DNA of 64,000 bases. Source: Neopestalotiopsis rosae. Taxonomy: Eukaryota; Ascomycota; Sordariomycetes; Amphisphaeriales; Sporocadaceae. Location of the stretch: positions 124,001 through 188,000 of the forward strand of contig JALGAS010000014.1 of assembly GCA_023078685.1 (NCBI GenBank). The letters run 5' to 3'. The notes under the pieces were generated by a model. It saw only the letters and a list, made by a program, of their open reading frames with translations, searched no databases and was not told the origin of the DNA. Below are positions 1 to 13,448 of this stretch, piece after piece. The translations under genes were made by a program, and so were the position numbers. Numbering within the stretch: position 1 is the stretch's first letter; the number at the start of each line of letters is the position of its first letter.

Positions 1-278
1 CCTACCTCTTCGTCTCCTTCTTCATCACCAGCTACCTCAAGCGCAGCAGCGCCGAGACGGAGCGCAGCCGCGCCGACAAGAAGAGCGGCCTCGCCGACCG
101 CCGCGTCAGCAACGCCATGCTCACCGCCGAGAAGGCCGGCTGGGACGCCGCCAAGGGCATCGAGCGCGAGGTCTACGGCCAGGGCGGCAGCGAGAGCGCC
201 GTCGTCGAGGAGGACAATGAGCCTGTCGCCGCCAACGGCCGGGCCCTGCGTAGCCGCAAGGCCAATGGCAAGAACTAA
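1..278 (+). CDS. ELO-family fatty-acid elongase, C-terminal end (partial)
   Basis: Only the last 91 codons lie in the window (frame starting at base 3, stop TAA 276-278), so the 5' part is to the left. The visible protein begins with a hydrophobic segment (YLFVSFFITSYLKR) that looks like the last membrane helix, followed by a charged cytosolic tail rich in Ala, Glu and Lys that ends in ALRSRKANGKN. Fungal GNS1/SUR4 (ELO) elongases, which condense malonyl-CoA with long-chain acyl-CoA in the endoplasmic reticulum, end in the same way: a final helix, then a hydrophilic tail with a basic SRK-like end. The catalytic HXXHH box would be upstream and is not visible, so the family call rests on the tail alone. 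It could be another ER multi-span protein. Confidence 0.5.
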   Translation, partial: YLFVSFFITSYLKRSSAETERSRADKKSGLADRRVSNAMLTAEKAGWDAAKGIEREVYGQGGSESAVVEEDNEPVAANGRALRSRKANGKN

Positions 279-2439
279 GGAGAATGCTGTCACGATGCAA
301 TGTCGACAAGATTTATGGAGTCATTGACCAGGTTCTGACTTCCTGATCCTCTGCCCACCCGGCTGGGTCTGCCCCGTACCAACACTCCTGGTGCTACAAA
401 CTACCATTAGATGGATTTAAAAAAGACGAAGGATCTTTGAACAACCAAGATCAAGTTTGGAGATGACTACAAGAAGAGCCTGCTTGGGAAGCTTCGGACA
501 GATGCGTTCACGAAAGTGAACTGCCACATGATATGCATTGATCTGACCATCGATGAGAAGAGATCATGCTATGTATATAGAGGGAACCGGATACGGCGTT
601 TTCAGGGGGGATGTATTTCTTTCTTGCTGCACACTATCTAGCCAAGAAGTAAAAAAACAAAAGAAAAGCATTTTGTAATTTTGTCAAGTTGCTCTGTGTC
701 TGTCATGTCTCTCTCCCTCGTCTCCCTTCCCGTGCCCGTGATAAATATCACACGATATCTTGATAAATATGAAGGTGGCTTGAACTTGCCATGTGGCTCA
801 TTTCAATGGTGTTTTCATGGGGCCAAGAGGTCCCCCAAGCCGATTGAGTCGACTGTCATGGTTCAGCACAGCAATATAAAGCGTTCCGAGTTTCATGTTC
901 CCTTTGCACTGTTTCCTCGAATCTACTCTCGTCTTTTGCAGACCGACCAAAACTGTCATGATCAACGTACACGGGATATTGAAATTATACAACCAACTTG
1001 ACGTGGTCTTTAAGCTGTAGCAGCCACACATTCCTCAGGGCCAATTTATATACAAACCAGACAAAGATCCGTGATAGTAATGACCTTGTCCGAAGCAAGA
1101 TATCTTATACGCTCCCCAAGAACGTTTCTTCCTTCCGGACAACACGGGCTTGAAACGAGACAAATATAACTTCCTGCAAATCGTCAAACCATACAGCCAG
1201 CCTTCTTCCGAGGGTGCCCTGTGGCTCTTGAAAACATTTCATCGTCTTTTTGTGAATTCTAGAGACTGCAATCCGTCATGAAACCGAACCCGAGCTCCCC
1301 GTTGTAGGCATGGGCTATAATACATCTCTGGCATATGTCAAAGTTCACAAAAGTATCTTGCTTCAAGTCGGGATGAAGAACGATTTGCCATATCCTACAA
1401 GACCAGCACAGTGCTGTAGAACATAAGCGTTCAGTTGTCAGTCCACGTAGCAAAGTCACCATGTCACTCGTTAGGAGAAGAAAGTGTTTGTTTGTTTATG
1501 AAATTATTTTCTCATTATGCTCATCAGCAAACAGTGTTGTTGGGATGCGATGGTACTCTGGGTATGCTTGTATCGCTTTCGTCTCTTCATCATTACTGGC
1601 AGTATAACCACGCTGGAAAGCTGGTTTATACTAGAAGACTGTATGTGTGTATGTGTGTATCTCTCAAAAGAGGACTCCCCACGAGGAGGAACCCTATGAC
1701 AAAATGATGCCCCAACGCCTTGCCTAAAATCAAAATAGAGGTTCTCTCGACCCTGTCTGTCCAGGGGATTCTGTTTCGTAAAATGTATAACCATTAGAGG
1801 AAGGGCATGATGTAGCAAATGACATCAACTCTTCCCCTCCTCTATTCGCATGCCAGTCTATAATGTTCATCATCTGGGGCAACTGAATCCTTTCGTGGAT
1901 ATCTTCTTTCATCGTTGCGCTCCCTCCACTCTCAAATGCACGATGACGTTCCTGTCAACCGTCGTCTCTTCTAAGCATCCACACAAGCCACATGATCGCG
2001 TGCTGTGTGAGCTCCATCGTGTCGTCCTTCTCCCTCTCAGCCGGGAAACTCAAACTTGGGTATCATGTAAAAAATCAAAAAATGGATGGGAAAATGCCGA
2101 GAAGCCAAGCAGAAAGCTCAACCTTGTTGTTGTTGGTATAAGTTGGGAGGTTCTTGCGAGTCTTGCCTCCTAGTGCGAGCCATCTATAGCAGCCCACTCT
2201 GCCGGTTCCGTTCTGCTCTGGTTTCTCTAAGATCTATAGGTCTTCGCTCGATCTTCGGCCGTTTATTTCGTGTTGCGTGGGTCGCCTCGGTTGTTAAGTG
2301 GATGTTGCTCCACTGTTGCTTACATCTGGGCAAGTGTCCACCTTTTGGGTATGACTATTCCCTTGCTCCTGGATGGAACGTTCCGAATAATTATGGGGGT
2401 GATGCATCTCCGCGGGAACCCAGGGGGAAGGGAGCCAAC
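279..2439. other. Intergenic, convergent 3' ends
   Basis: Lies between the elongase stop and the stop of the FYVE gene, so it should hold both 3' UTRs. It has short open frames only, none with homology I recognise. I see no repeat, RNA gene or transposon remnant. Confidence 0.5.
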
Positions 2440-3504
2440 TCAGAAAGTGCTCCAGTTCCAGTCTCGTGGGACGCTTGCGGCAACTTCGGCCTTGTTTTGC
2501 TCTCGGCCGGGATTGCTGAGCGCAACCGGCGTGCCAGTTGCGGTGATGGGGCTAGCCGGAGCAGTGCCAGAACTGTTGGAGGAGCTGTCGTCGCTGGAAG
2601 CAGCGCTGTTTGTGCGGCTGCGCCAGACCTCGAAGTCGGTATGGCAGTGGGAACAGGCACGACTGGGAGTGCCCCGAGGGTTGTAGTTGGCATCCTGGTC
2701 AAGCGGCACATCGTACGACGAGTGGCTGTCGCAAAAGATGTTGCCACACTTGCGACAGTGGTGGCGTCGCGTCCAGTAGTTGAAGTGACGTCTACACGAA
2801 GGCTCGTCGCAGATGGTAGCGTCGTTGTCGGCCTGTCCCAAGAGATTGTGTGTTAGTGAATGTCAATCAAGACCACGTGCTCGTAGTAGACCATGAGCAT
2901 GTCACATGTCACGTCGTACGCCATAAGGCTGTAGTTGAGACATGACCAAATTCCCGAGGCGAACGGAGCCGTTGAAATAAAAAGTTATAAGTGTACTCAC
3001 CTTCCAGTGTTGGCGCGTAGGCTCGGCGGTAGGCTGGGGAAACAGGTCGAGGTCCAACTCTCCATTCATGCACTTGCCACTGTCGCCGGTCGAGCGTCGA
3101 GTCAGACGGCCGAGTGCGCCGAGGCCGGTGAGGCTGCTCCAGCTGCTGCTGGCCTTGAGGCTATCGTCGTCGTCATCTGTCTTCTTGGCCGGTGCCTTTT
3201 TGGCCGGGTAGTCTGTCGGGCGCAAGACGGCGGGAATGTAGAGCGGTCTCAGTTGGCGGGTGTGGTAGGACTTGGGAGAAGTAGGCGAGGCACTATTCGA
3301 AGTGCTGAGAGGAGAGATCTGACGGCTGTTGGGACCGGAGCTCAGTTGCTGCTGGAACTGAGCCTGCTGCGACTGCGCGGCGGCATGCGCCTGGGCGGCG
3401 ATGTGCGACTGTTGGTGGTGCTGAGACAGTTGCGGGTAGAAGTGGGCGCCATATGTTGGCTGTTGCTGATCAGGCAGCCGGGGCATTATGAAGTCGGTAG
3501 CCAT
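2440..3504 (-). CDS. FYVE zinc-finger protein
   Basis: Two exons: 3504-3001 (ATG at 3504) and 2832-2440, joined in phase 0 by an intron with donor GTGAGT and acceptor ACAG; 298 aa. Residues 1-168 are low-complexity, rich in Gln, Ala and Ser, with a basic Lys stretch followed by a run of Asp near residue 110. The C-terminal half holds a FYVE finger: ICDEPSC, then the diagnostic RRHHCRKCG basic motif, FCDSHSS (one ligand position is His, as in Vps27-type fingers) and ACSHC. FYVE fingers bind phosphatidylinositol 3-phosphate on endosomes and vacuoles, so the protein probably acts in endosomal traffic. There is no other domain, so its exact role is unknown. The tail after residue 240 is Ser/Thr/Pro-rich. 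Opposite-strand open frames over the same bases are shadows. Confidence 0.85.
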
Positions 3505-4192
3505 TATACTGTGCTATGAACTAGGATCCTAAACCGTGACTGCGAATGTATCGGTGTTCGGCTTGCTTTGTCCTCAAAAAAGGAACAAAAACACAAGAGA
3601 TCAAGGTGGGCGTTTGTTCGTCGTACTACACGGTCGGGCTGTGTGGTAGATATGGATGTAGACAGGGGGAGTTCTGCGGCGCGCGGGCGACAAAACCTCC
3701 ACTGGTTCGAACGGTTTGGTTATGGCTTGTAGGGGGGGTTGGCTTCTTGGTTGGGTGGTTTCGACGATAAAAGATAACCGTCACCAAGAATGCACGTACA
3801 TATGATACGTAGGGGAGGTGGAGGAGGAATAAAATATGGATGGACTCGTCACAAAATCTGGGTTTTGTGAAATGATTAGAAAGTGTCGAGTAGGAATGTG
3901 AGCAGAGCAGATGGTTGCATATGTGTATTGTAAGTAGTATTCGATCGGGGGGACATGGAGGGAGACGGGTGACGGGATGGGGATTGTATCTATGTTATGG
4001 GATTGGACCGAACTTGACTGGGTACGGGCGGTACGTAGGCGAAGAAACGGACGGGGGAAGCCACTGGGATTGTCTGTCTTCTGGGTCGCTGGCCGCCGGG
4101 ATGCTAGCTAGGCTAGGTGCTAGGTGCTAGGTGCTGGGTTTGTGGTGGGTGCTAGGGACTGACAGAGAGAGTGAGAGAGGGTACGTACTTGC

Positions 4193-4219
4193 GATGGATG
4201 GATGGATGGATGGATGGAT
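4193..4219. repeat. (GATG)n microsatellite
   Basis: Almost seven perfect tandem copies of GATG over 27 bp, preceded at about 4107-4145 by imperfect repeats of GGTGCTA. Simple slippage repeat in non-coding DNA. Confidence 0.9.
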
Positions 4220-7200
4220 CTGGGTACACTTGCCTGGAGGGAGAGCAATTGAGGCGATGGGCCATTGGTTTACAAGGGTAGTGTAATGTAATGGAGGCGG
4301 GCAAGGTAAGTAAAATGTAAGCTACGACCACTAAACTAGCACTAGTTTACTTTTTCTCTTGTCGGCCGCGCTAGGTACTGGGTATGGAACCTAAGCCTGG
4401 TCGCAGAACAAGACTTACGTAGAGGACATGACATACATTCCATACTTGGCTTTTCTGGAGCTCCATATCAGGTCAATGGAGACATTTACAGCACAGACAT
4501 GAGAGCAGACATAGCCATGATAATAAACATATATTGATTGGGATGCAGTGAGCGTGAATGGGATAGACACATGCACACGCAGCAAGAGAGATGCATAGTA
4601 CAAGTGTAATGGTGGTGGGTGAGAGAAAGAAAGAGCGCGGCCATGGGTTGGTGGGATACCGTTTTCTGATCGGAAAAAGGGTGGGTATGGGTATTCTCGG
4701 AAATCTGTGCGTTACCATTGGGTCGAGTGGCTCGTGGACCACAGAAAATGCGCGAGCCAATGCCGCTCTCACTGCATGTAGGCAGGCAGGCAGGCCTGGC
4801 ATGTACCATAACTACTCAAGTCTGACGGCGAATCCATGGCCGATGGGCAGCGTCGGGAGGCAGGCCCTTGGCAGTGATCGGATTGAGACGGGGAGACTTG
4901 CCATGGCTGACTTGAACGTTGCGCCCACCGTTCAGTCCCGAGAGTGAGTACTATGTACGTACTGGACCCTCTGGAGCATATCCAGCTCTCTGGGCTTATG
5001 AGATGCCCTGTTGTGTTCTGAAAGCCACGCGAGAGGGAGGACAAGAGAGAGTCAAGAGACGGTTGAGGTGGACTCTCTCTCTTGAGCCACTCTCTTTCCT
5101 GCCTGCATCTCCATCCATCCAGTTAGTTGAGGTCCCTCAGTTCCCACTAAGCTACACACTACCCTCATGTACCTACCTTATCCACTGTAGTATTGATGGA
5201 TCTCTTCTTTTTTACCATGTACTGCCTGTCTATCGGCGCCGCATGTACTCCTACCTATGTCGCCCCCCCCCGGCCCGCATGAATGCGAGTACTTACTTAC
5301 TTGGGTTACGAGATAACGATGGGAACAGGGTTGACTCGTGTAAGTTTCCACACCGACAATAAGCTTTCGACTGCTGGGACGAGTGAGAGGCTCGCGATAG
5401 GCAGAGAACCACCGGTGAGGGATGAGTAAGGGTATCCAAGGCCTTGTAGGAAGAGTAATGCACGGTCTTTCTCTCTTCGTTCTTGTTGTTGCTGCCTTTA
5501 CATTCTCTGTTGTTGTTGATGTTCATGATCTTGTTCCTGGGGTCTGGTTCTGTAAATGCCTGCTGTCTCTCTCTCCGTCACTGGTAGCAGCTGCGGTAGC
5601 GTCCCACCGCTTCGAATGCCTGATGCCCGTTCGCACTCACTGGCCGCGTTGGAACGAACCGATTGCCGTGCGAGCGTATCATCCATTTATTCTGCGATAC
5701 GACTGTGACCATGATGTAAGGTTTCTGCCAATTGCCTAGCTCACAGCATGCGACCGTGCTACTATATCTAGCAACAAACCATATATGATCATAACTTGGA
5801 ACTATGGAAGCATGAAACCATGATAGTAAATATGATGGTTATTCCGTTCCAAAGTCTAATACTACTGCCAAGCTGCACCTTTGATGGTTCTTGCTATTTA
5901 GATCTCGCCTTGATATCCAACATGAGGCGACGTCCTTTTTTCGCCTTGAACATATGATAATACTACGACGTTACCTCTGCTAATTCTTCTTGAATTGTCG
6001 CTCTTCTTGTCTGGGCGCGTATCGCAACCTCCGGTGGCCAATTACCTAGTATGTACGTGGTCTTGTTCGGGCGGATGCAGCGCGGAAATGCTCGCGTCGG
6101 CGTCGGCGTTTTGCTGTGGCTGCTTTTTTTGCTTGCGGCGTCGCAACGCAGGGTGCTTGAACTCGTTGACAGTGACAGGCAACGTAGACAGTAGACGTAG
6201 GTAGGTACACTAGTACATAGCAGCTTCAGCTTACCAGGGTCTACATAATATGAGTAGGGAAAAATATGTATGAGGTTGATCATCAAGCGGTCCGTTGAGT
6301 CTTGACCCTTTGCAATCTCGTGTCTACATTACTCCGTCCGTCCTAACCTACTGGGCTGCTGGCCCAGGTACTGTGTAGGTTGGGCCGTCGATCATTGAGC
6401 CTGCTCGCGTGCCTCCGCTCGGCAACTTGTGGATTTTTCTCGGCTGCCGTCTTCTTGACTTCGGAGGCCCTGCTTAGCACACCCTAGGATCGTCCTGCCA
6501 GCCCTCTTATTAGCTGCAACTTTTTAGCTTTGTGATGGGAGAAGGGTTTTGATTAATCTAGCACCGCTCTTGGGTAACACGGCAATATGTGCTACGGTTT
6601 TCCATCATCAAGCGCTTCATATGTTCATACGCATAACCGCGACCCTCCTGTCAAGGCCTGTCAATTCCTGCCTGTGCAGAAAAAAAAAAGCACTCTGGTC
6701 GTAGTTCTTTGCACACTAAGCATAGCTGCATGTAACACCAATGCGTGACGAACGAGGGGTTGCATGTATGTACGTCCAGTACATGTGCCCAATGGCTACT
6801 TTCGTGAATAGTCTCTCACATGTACGTACATACTCTACGTCCTGTTTTACAATATGATCCATCCGACTAGAGTATGGAGAGAAAGTGGACAATGTATTGC
6901 TCTCCATTCTGTCCCTGGCCACCAGGAGAGACGTGCGACGTCGGGAGTATTAGTGGCGGACGCAGACTACCCTGTCTGCCCCATGTAAGAGAGTTGAAGT
7001 TGAGATTTTGGATGGAGTTTTTGTTTTTTTGCCTACGACGATATTGGGCAGTGTAGTGTAGTGTCCTGGGCGGATTGCCTCGACGGATATTGTCCAGATC
7101 CAGGCTTAGCCTACCCATTCCATACATGGACCGAATCTATACTGATACGTAAGTTGGTTGTAGGCAGAGACATGCTTAATCTCGCAGGCCGAAGAAGTAA

Positions 7201-10200
7201 AACTAGTTTGTCCGTCTAGAACTGGTCGTGTGCTGTGTGCATCTGGCATTTGCGCCCGTCGTCATTTTGCCTCTCAAAAGAACGAACTCTGGGCGCTTCT
7301 ACGGAATCGATTCGGAATTATTACTCACTGGTCAGCCACATAGATGGTTAGTCCTACCAGGATGGTGCGCATACTGTTGCTTGCGTGCAGCAAGCCAGAT
7401 GGGCGAGATGGGCGAGATGAGCGCTGGACTGTTTAATCCATGCAACGCCGGTGCTGTCGGTTGTCGGAGCGAATTCGAATAGAGACCCTCGCAAGCATGG
7501 GTCTGGGGCCGTATGTAGGATAGTGTACTGTGTAAGTGGTAAGGGTGGTTTTTTATTGCCGCTGCAGCGCGAGACTCGAAGCGCCTCATCGCGGCGGTTT
7601 CTCAACGTCAGCTCCCAAGGTTTCGACATGCGTAGCGAGGCCAACCTAAACATCGCTTCCGGGGTGTGGTTTAGCATGCTGTTTGTTCACCGCGGATCTT
7701 CAATATACTTTTGATTGCTTGTGTCTCAGACTTCTGCCCATCTTGCCCATCTCTGGCCCATAGATCGCGGAGGAGGAGCAAGAGGGGTCTGTCTGATTTG
7801 TCTGATTACTATGTAGAGACGGACGCGGCCAGCAAAACTCCAGCTTGAATGGGTATAGAGGCAAGCCGTCGGAGTCGGACTGGGGTTTGCTGGAGCGGGG
7901 GAAGCAGAGCAGATCTCAAGTCGCGCATCTCCATATGCCTCCCGTTGATTCTTCGCCAACCAAATTCTTCTCGACTGGGTGTTCTATGCAACCATATGTA
8001 GCATCACAGGCCGTCCAAGCCGTCTGCCGTGCAAAGTGGGCGGGCCAGGCGGGCGAGGAAATGAGGGGTGGGCTGCCCTGAGCGGAACCATCTCCCAAGG
8101 GACCCAGCAAAAGCCAGAAACAGACCTGCAGGCCCCAAACCCCAAAAAAGCCAGCAGCTGCGAGGTTTTTGCTACTCCACGCGGCTTTCACGATACCCTC
8201 GACTATACTACTGAACTGGAAACGAAGACAAGATCGCGCGCCGCATTCACGGCCGCACCTTACTATTGCCAGTGCTCCTCAGATCGTCGCGCGTGCTAGG
8301 TTCGGGTCTGGGCCCCCCTTGCCTGCCTCTGAGAGCGGGTTTGGTGATGAATGGCGCAGCTCTGCACGCGACACTTTTGTCAGGTCGACCGTCCTAGGGC
8401 CGAAAACGAATGGATTCTGTTGGTAACAGCAACCTCGAAGTAGAGATCAAGTGCTCCACCCTCTCGCAACCAGAGCCTCGGGCAAAGAGAGAGAGGGAAA
8501 ATGACTCTCCCAAACTCCACGACTCTCACACTCGCCCTCTCACACACAGGCTTTTTACTTTTCGTCAGTGATTCAAGCGCCAATCTCCCAATCTCCGGGC
8601 TCCTCCTTCAAGACTCAAGACACGGTTTCTCACTCGGACAATTACGTCCGCCTTTCCCAGCCATGATATCCACGCACACGAGAAGATCATCACTTGTCAA
8701 CCTGTCATGTTTGTCTAGTTGCCAAGTTTACTAACTCACTTCAACGTCTACACACTACGTACCTACCTGGCCCTACATTACATACATACGTGTTATGTGT
8801 CCAGACAACAGGAATGCTACAGGCTAGTGCCAGCCAGCCAGTAGCAGTCTCCAGAATATGAATTTGCCACGCCAGAATTAGTATACTATTGCATGCATCG
8901 ATTGATTTTCTCTTACCCGCTTGCGCCGTATCCGCTTCTCAGCAAACGAGCCACTCACGATGCCTTCATCGTCGGTCCTTTGCCGGTGCGGGAACCGCCA
9001 CATGACAAGCAACAAGAGCAGACTCGGCAGAAGCAGAAACACTGGTCAGTGCAGGCGAGGGTAACGTTTGATGTGGCCCCCTCACCTGCTTCATCCCAAC
9101 CGTTAACTCCTCATGCTCTCACTGTTTCTCTTTCTTCCCCAGTCCGAGATGTTTTTTTTTCTTTCTTCCAGGTGGCTTACACAGCATTCCCCAGATGCTG
9201 GTCCCCATTTCCCAGGATAGACGGTTGCATTCGAAAATGAGTTTGCCCGCCTCGCTGGAGAGACCGAACAATGGCCACCATAGCACCATACCATAGTTGT
9301 GGGTCAATCCATCTCGGAGAGAAGCGTGGAGTAACAGCACTTGTCTAGAATCTATGTAGTTGCCGCTGGGCTTGTTTTTTCTTTTTTTTTCTTTTCTCTG
9401 ATAATCATTTTCCCAAACCTGCAGGAAGACCCGGGATCTAGAGATTGCATCTGAGATTTGCAGGTGATTTCCCAAGAAACCCTTTTTCTTTTCTGAAATG
9501 GGGTTCTCTAATATGGATTATAGCCGCTGTGCCGAAACCATAATATCGCAAATCTGATCCGCTGAAGAAAAATCACACCTAGCATACTACGTACCTAGCA
9601 ATTGGAAACTTCGCTTGTACTACCTAGTCGATTTAAGGTTCTCTTGGTTGCAGAAAATGACGAAGCGGTAATCAAAAGCAGAGCCACAGCAATCGATAGC
9701 TAGAACGGCGCCGCGCTTCATGATACAAAGCCACTTTTGCCGAGCATCCCATGTGTGGCAGGCAGTAGTTACTAAACGTAGTATGAGTGTGTGCTTTGGG
9801 CGTGGTCAACTTCACTATTCCTTCTTTCATTGTCGCTTAAACAGCCTCTACGTTGACTTGGAACTGCTGAGCGGAAAAATACTTGCTGCTACGCATTGGG
9901 TGCTGCAGGTGGTCGCTAACTGTCCATGGCTTGCGCGCTGTCGAACCTGTCACGCACACACATTTAGGTCAGAGGTGGTGTGCTGTCAAAAGACGTGCCA
10001 CATGGTGCCTACATACAGCCGCCTCTCTCGGTGTCCCCCCCTTCCATCTGCCATCGTACTACAGCCTCTTTTTTTGGTGCTTCACAATGGCACGGGACCG
10101 GGACCCAAGCTTTTAGTTCTTTGGTTCCCGTTGCTTCACTTGTCGCCTCTTCTGGACCCTTTTTCTTGCCCTTTGTATGTATGCATTAGACAACGCATCA

Positions 10201-10803
10201 AAACACAAGTGGATGCAATTTGGCCAAAGTAGCAAAAGTAGGGGTCCAAAATACTCCCGTCTTTGCTACAAACAGTAGGTTACTACGCAGCTCCATGCGC
10301 GCCAGGCTCGTCTCTTGCGTGCCCCAACTTTTTGCAGTGCAGAGGGAGGAGAACGGAGACACTGGCTTGACGGGAGACGGAATTAACGAAGTGGCCTGGA
10401 GCAAATAACGCGCGCCAAGAACCCAACGGTCGGTGTCTTGTGTAACCTTTTTTGTGCTGCTTTTGGCTTTTCGCTTCTTTTCTGGCTGCTAGCCGGTGGT
10501 CTGCGTGCCGCGCCTTACCTCTGCTGCTGCCAAGCCCACAGCACGAAAAGAGCCAAGCCAGGCCTGTCCTGGGCCTATCCCAGCACATGGCATTTGTCCG
10601 TTCCCGCTCTTTTTCAGGGTCCAATTAGTGGATGCGCTTAGTGGAACGAACTTGCGTCGTCTTATCGCCCGGCTCTGATTGGCGAGTCAAGTCCTCGGTG
10701 CCCAAAATGGAAATCCCAGCCTGGGGTCCTCCCATGTTCGCAAGCCAGAGACAAACAGAGACACACTGAGACACGCAGCACCCAAGGCACCGATTGCCCG
10801 CGA

Positions 10804-10828
10804 GCCGCCGCCGCCGCCGCCGCCGCCC
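10804..10828. repeat. (GCC)n microsatellite
   Basis: Eight tandem GCC copies in the gene-free region. An open frame across it would encode polyproline, but no gene is supported there. Confidence 0.85.
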
Positions 10829-13448
10829 ACCGGCCCTCTTCAAGCTCCTACCCTCCAGCTCAACCTAACGCCTGTACAGCCCAGAAATGCAACTGAAGGT
10901 AGGGAAAAATCTGCCAATGAAACCATGGAATTCCGCGTTACCTCCAACCCAATCTAGCCAATCCCTTCTCAAAAGATCTGTCCGAGGAGAAAAGCCAATT
11001 CGGCCTTTCCGGCACATAGCGGCTATACTACGTACATTGGCTCTGGCGATCATGCCTTCTTCCTCGTCTTCGAGAAGAAATGATGAGAGAGACCAAGAGG
11101 TAACGTCAGAGGAACCTTCCCCAATCCACACGAAGCCACAGGTCGCCTATCGCCAAGAATACCTTAATGTGGTAAAGTAAAAGGAAATGCCCGACTGGAT
11201 AGTCGTGTTCTGGTGTCTTTGTCTTCTAATACACCGAGCGCCAGAGCTTTCTTCCAATTTCTGAGGCATGGTGAGGGCAGCTATTCACTCTTAGTCGCCC
11301 AAGCGAATCAATGCTACGTATTCCCTTTTCTACACCGAGGCTACAGAGAGCTATGGGGGGAATGAAAAAGTACGACAGGCTAAAGTGATGGTCTTTTTGT
11401 TGTATTGATCCTTAAGGTTCTCGAAGCACACACACACAATCGTTGATCCTTGGCCATGCCGTTAAGGGCTTGTCGTTCTCTGGCGGTGTGATGCAACGAG
11501 GATGTGCTCAAAAGACATCATAATCTACTATACCTACTATATTGGGATATGAGTAGTAGTAGAGGGAAAACAACTACTTTTTCCTCTTAATCGATCAACA
11601 AGCTTGCAGCTCGGCAGACATGGTGCTTGAATCATGTGAGGCCCCAGACGGACAAAAGAGATTGAACAAGCATAACCTTTTCCTCCTCTGGTCGGCGGCG
11701 GTCGCGGGGGTGTTGGGCGGAAAGCTTCCACTGCCTGTCCGCCAGGCGCATGGAAGGCCCCGTCGTCACGAACGACTTCTTACCTTACCCCTCAAAGAAA
11801 GCTTCTGAAGCTTCCTAGCTGCGTTATACTGTTGATGACAGCAGATCCCAAACTTTCCCATGTTTCCTTATCGTGATGAGGGACGATCGTTAGAGAGAGG
11901 AAACCACTTGATCGGAGGGGCATCCGAAGCTACGTGATAGTTGACAGCTAATGCTTGTTTACTTCAGTAATTACTGCAGCTAGTTGGCGAAATGCCATGA
12001 TCAGTGCCCTCACTCGGAAAGCTTTCATCTGGGCCTGGGGGACCTCCAGACAAGGAGGCTGGCTCCCCCCTCGGGCATCCGTCCGACTTCTTGGGGCACC
12101 TGTCGTTCGAATCGCTGGGCTCCTTATCGGGCGGGATGCCGGTCCCTAACTCCCTTTCCAAAACCCCCCTCTCTGACGTAGAGGCTCCGTTGCCAAATCG
12201 CGATTTGCAATGGACCACCGCCCGATTTGGTCCGGCGCGCTGGCGCTTGGGCACCACATCGAGATGTCCGGTTTTCCTACTACATGTCCCTTTTCATCCA
12301 CAGCCAAACAAAGTGTGTTACCGGGAGCCGGTTCATCGTAGATGAAAAAGGACGGAGCTCCAGCTCTGTGCCCCTTGCTCAAAGATCTTCCTCCAAAGTT
12401 GACAGCAAGGACAAAGGAGGTGCGGGGAGGAGGGTCCTCTGTTGGCATACATGGCACGTTCGTCTTGCTTCTGTGGTTTTAAGCTTAGATGACTGACTCG
12501 TCTGATAATGATGCTATTTCCACACGATATCCTCTTCCATGCATTTCTGGGTGTCGTGCGTTGCCCATCAAGACGTCAGCCTAGAGATAAGGGAAAGCGT
12601 GGAACTTTCTCCGAGGTGTTGTTCATTATGCATTGCCACGCCACAGAGACACACGATATATGGTATGATGCATGATGATAAGAAATTACAAGCACGGGCA
12701 TTTTTTCCGTCGTTGTCTTGTTTTCCTTCCAAGAAAAGCTGTCAATGTAAAGATGCACCGGTTCCGGTCCAGCGAGATCCGGGGACCCGGGACCCCTCCA
12801 CTTGATCTGAGTTTCCATTATGGTTTCGACGGATTGGTAGAATAACGAAGAAACTTCGAGATTGCAGCATTGAGCAGCCTTGCGACGGCAATCGTACGAG
12901 GAAGAAGCGAGACAGGATCCAAATCGTCTGTTCGGCGTGTCATGAAGCTTTTACCAGTATAGGGGATTAAAATGATCGTATAAGTGATTGTGCTTGACTG
13001 AGTTCCGAATACCTTCGATATCTGTCGCGCATAGCAGTTGCTATCCCCTCGAGATTCCGTGGGCACTTTGTGGTCACTTTGAGATGATGAGCGACGAGTC
13101 CATTAGCATGACCTTGTTGTATCTAAAGCGTCAGTATTGCTTGTTATCATGTACCAAAAGTATGAATATTTAATCACAATGACATTAACTGGTACCTTCA
13201 CATAAACTTGTGTATACTCAACAGTATCCTAGAGTAGCTAGATGTGAGCCGGAAGATGATACGTTCCTTGAGGCAGTGTTAACGGTAAGCTCAGAATGTG
13301 AATGATCTCATATTGGAACACAAATGCCATTTCTTCTTCGTATTCAAGATCACTAGACTGTGCCCTATTCCTTTTCGTGCAAAACCAGGTTTTCTCATCA
13401 ACAACATTACAACAGCAACGAATAATGTTTCCATATCTTTTACAAACA

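Larger units (their letters stand above)
3505..13448. other. About 9.9 kb stretch without a recognisable gene
   Basis: It lies between the FYVE start codon and the cnxABC stop. I read all frames and found only short open frames of low complexity with no recognisable domain and no convincing spliced series. It contains microsatellites (GATG at 4193, GCC at 10804), an AGGC run near 4785, and many copies of a TACGTACCTA-like motif between 4.1 and 9.6 kb. Promoter and long leader DNA of the FYVE gene, non-coding RNAs or fast-evolving small genes are possible but not supported by anything I can see. Confidence 0.5.

Noticed and set aside
2086..2856. 256-codon plus-strand open frame over the FYVE gene
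   Set aside because: It is the antisense shadow of the FYVE exon, whose minus-strand frame has the diagnostic zinc motif.
9720..10232. 170-codon plus-strand open frame with ATG
   Set aside because: Cys/Leu/Ser-rich with no recognisable domain, in the gene-free region; its composition looks like translated C/T-rich non-coding DNA.
12000..12140. GTTCGAATC at 12106 as a possible tRNA T-arm
   Set aside because: No matching acceptor, D or anticodon stems around it; no tRNA could be folded.
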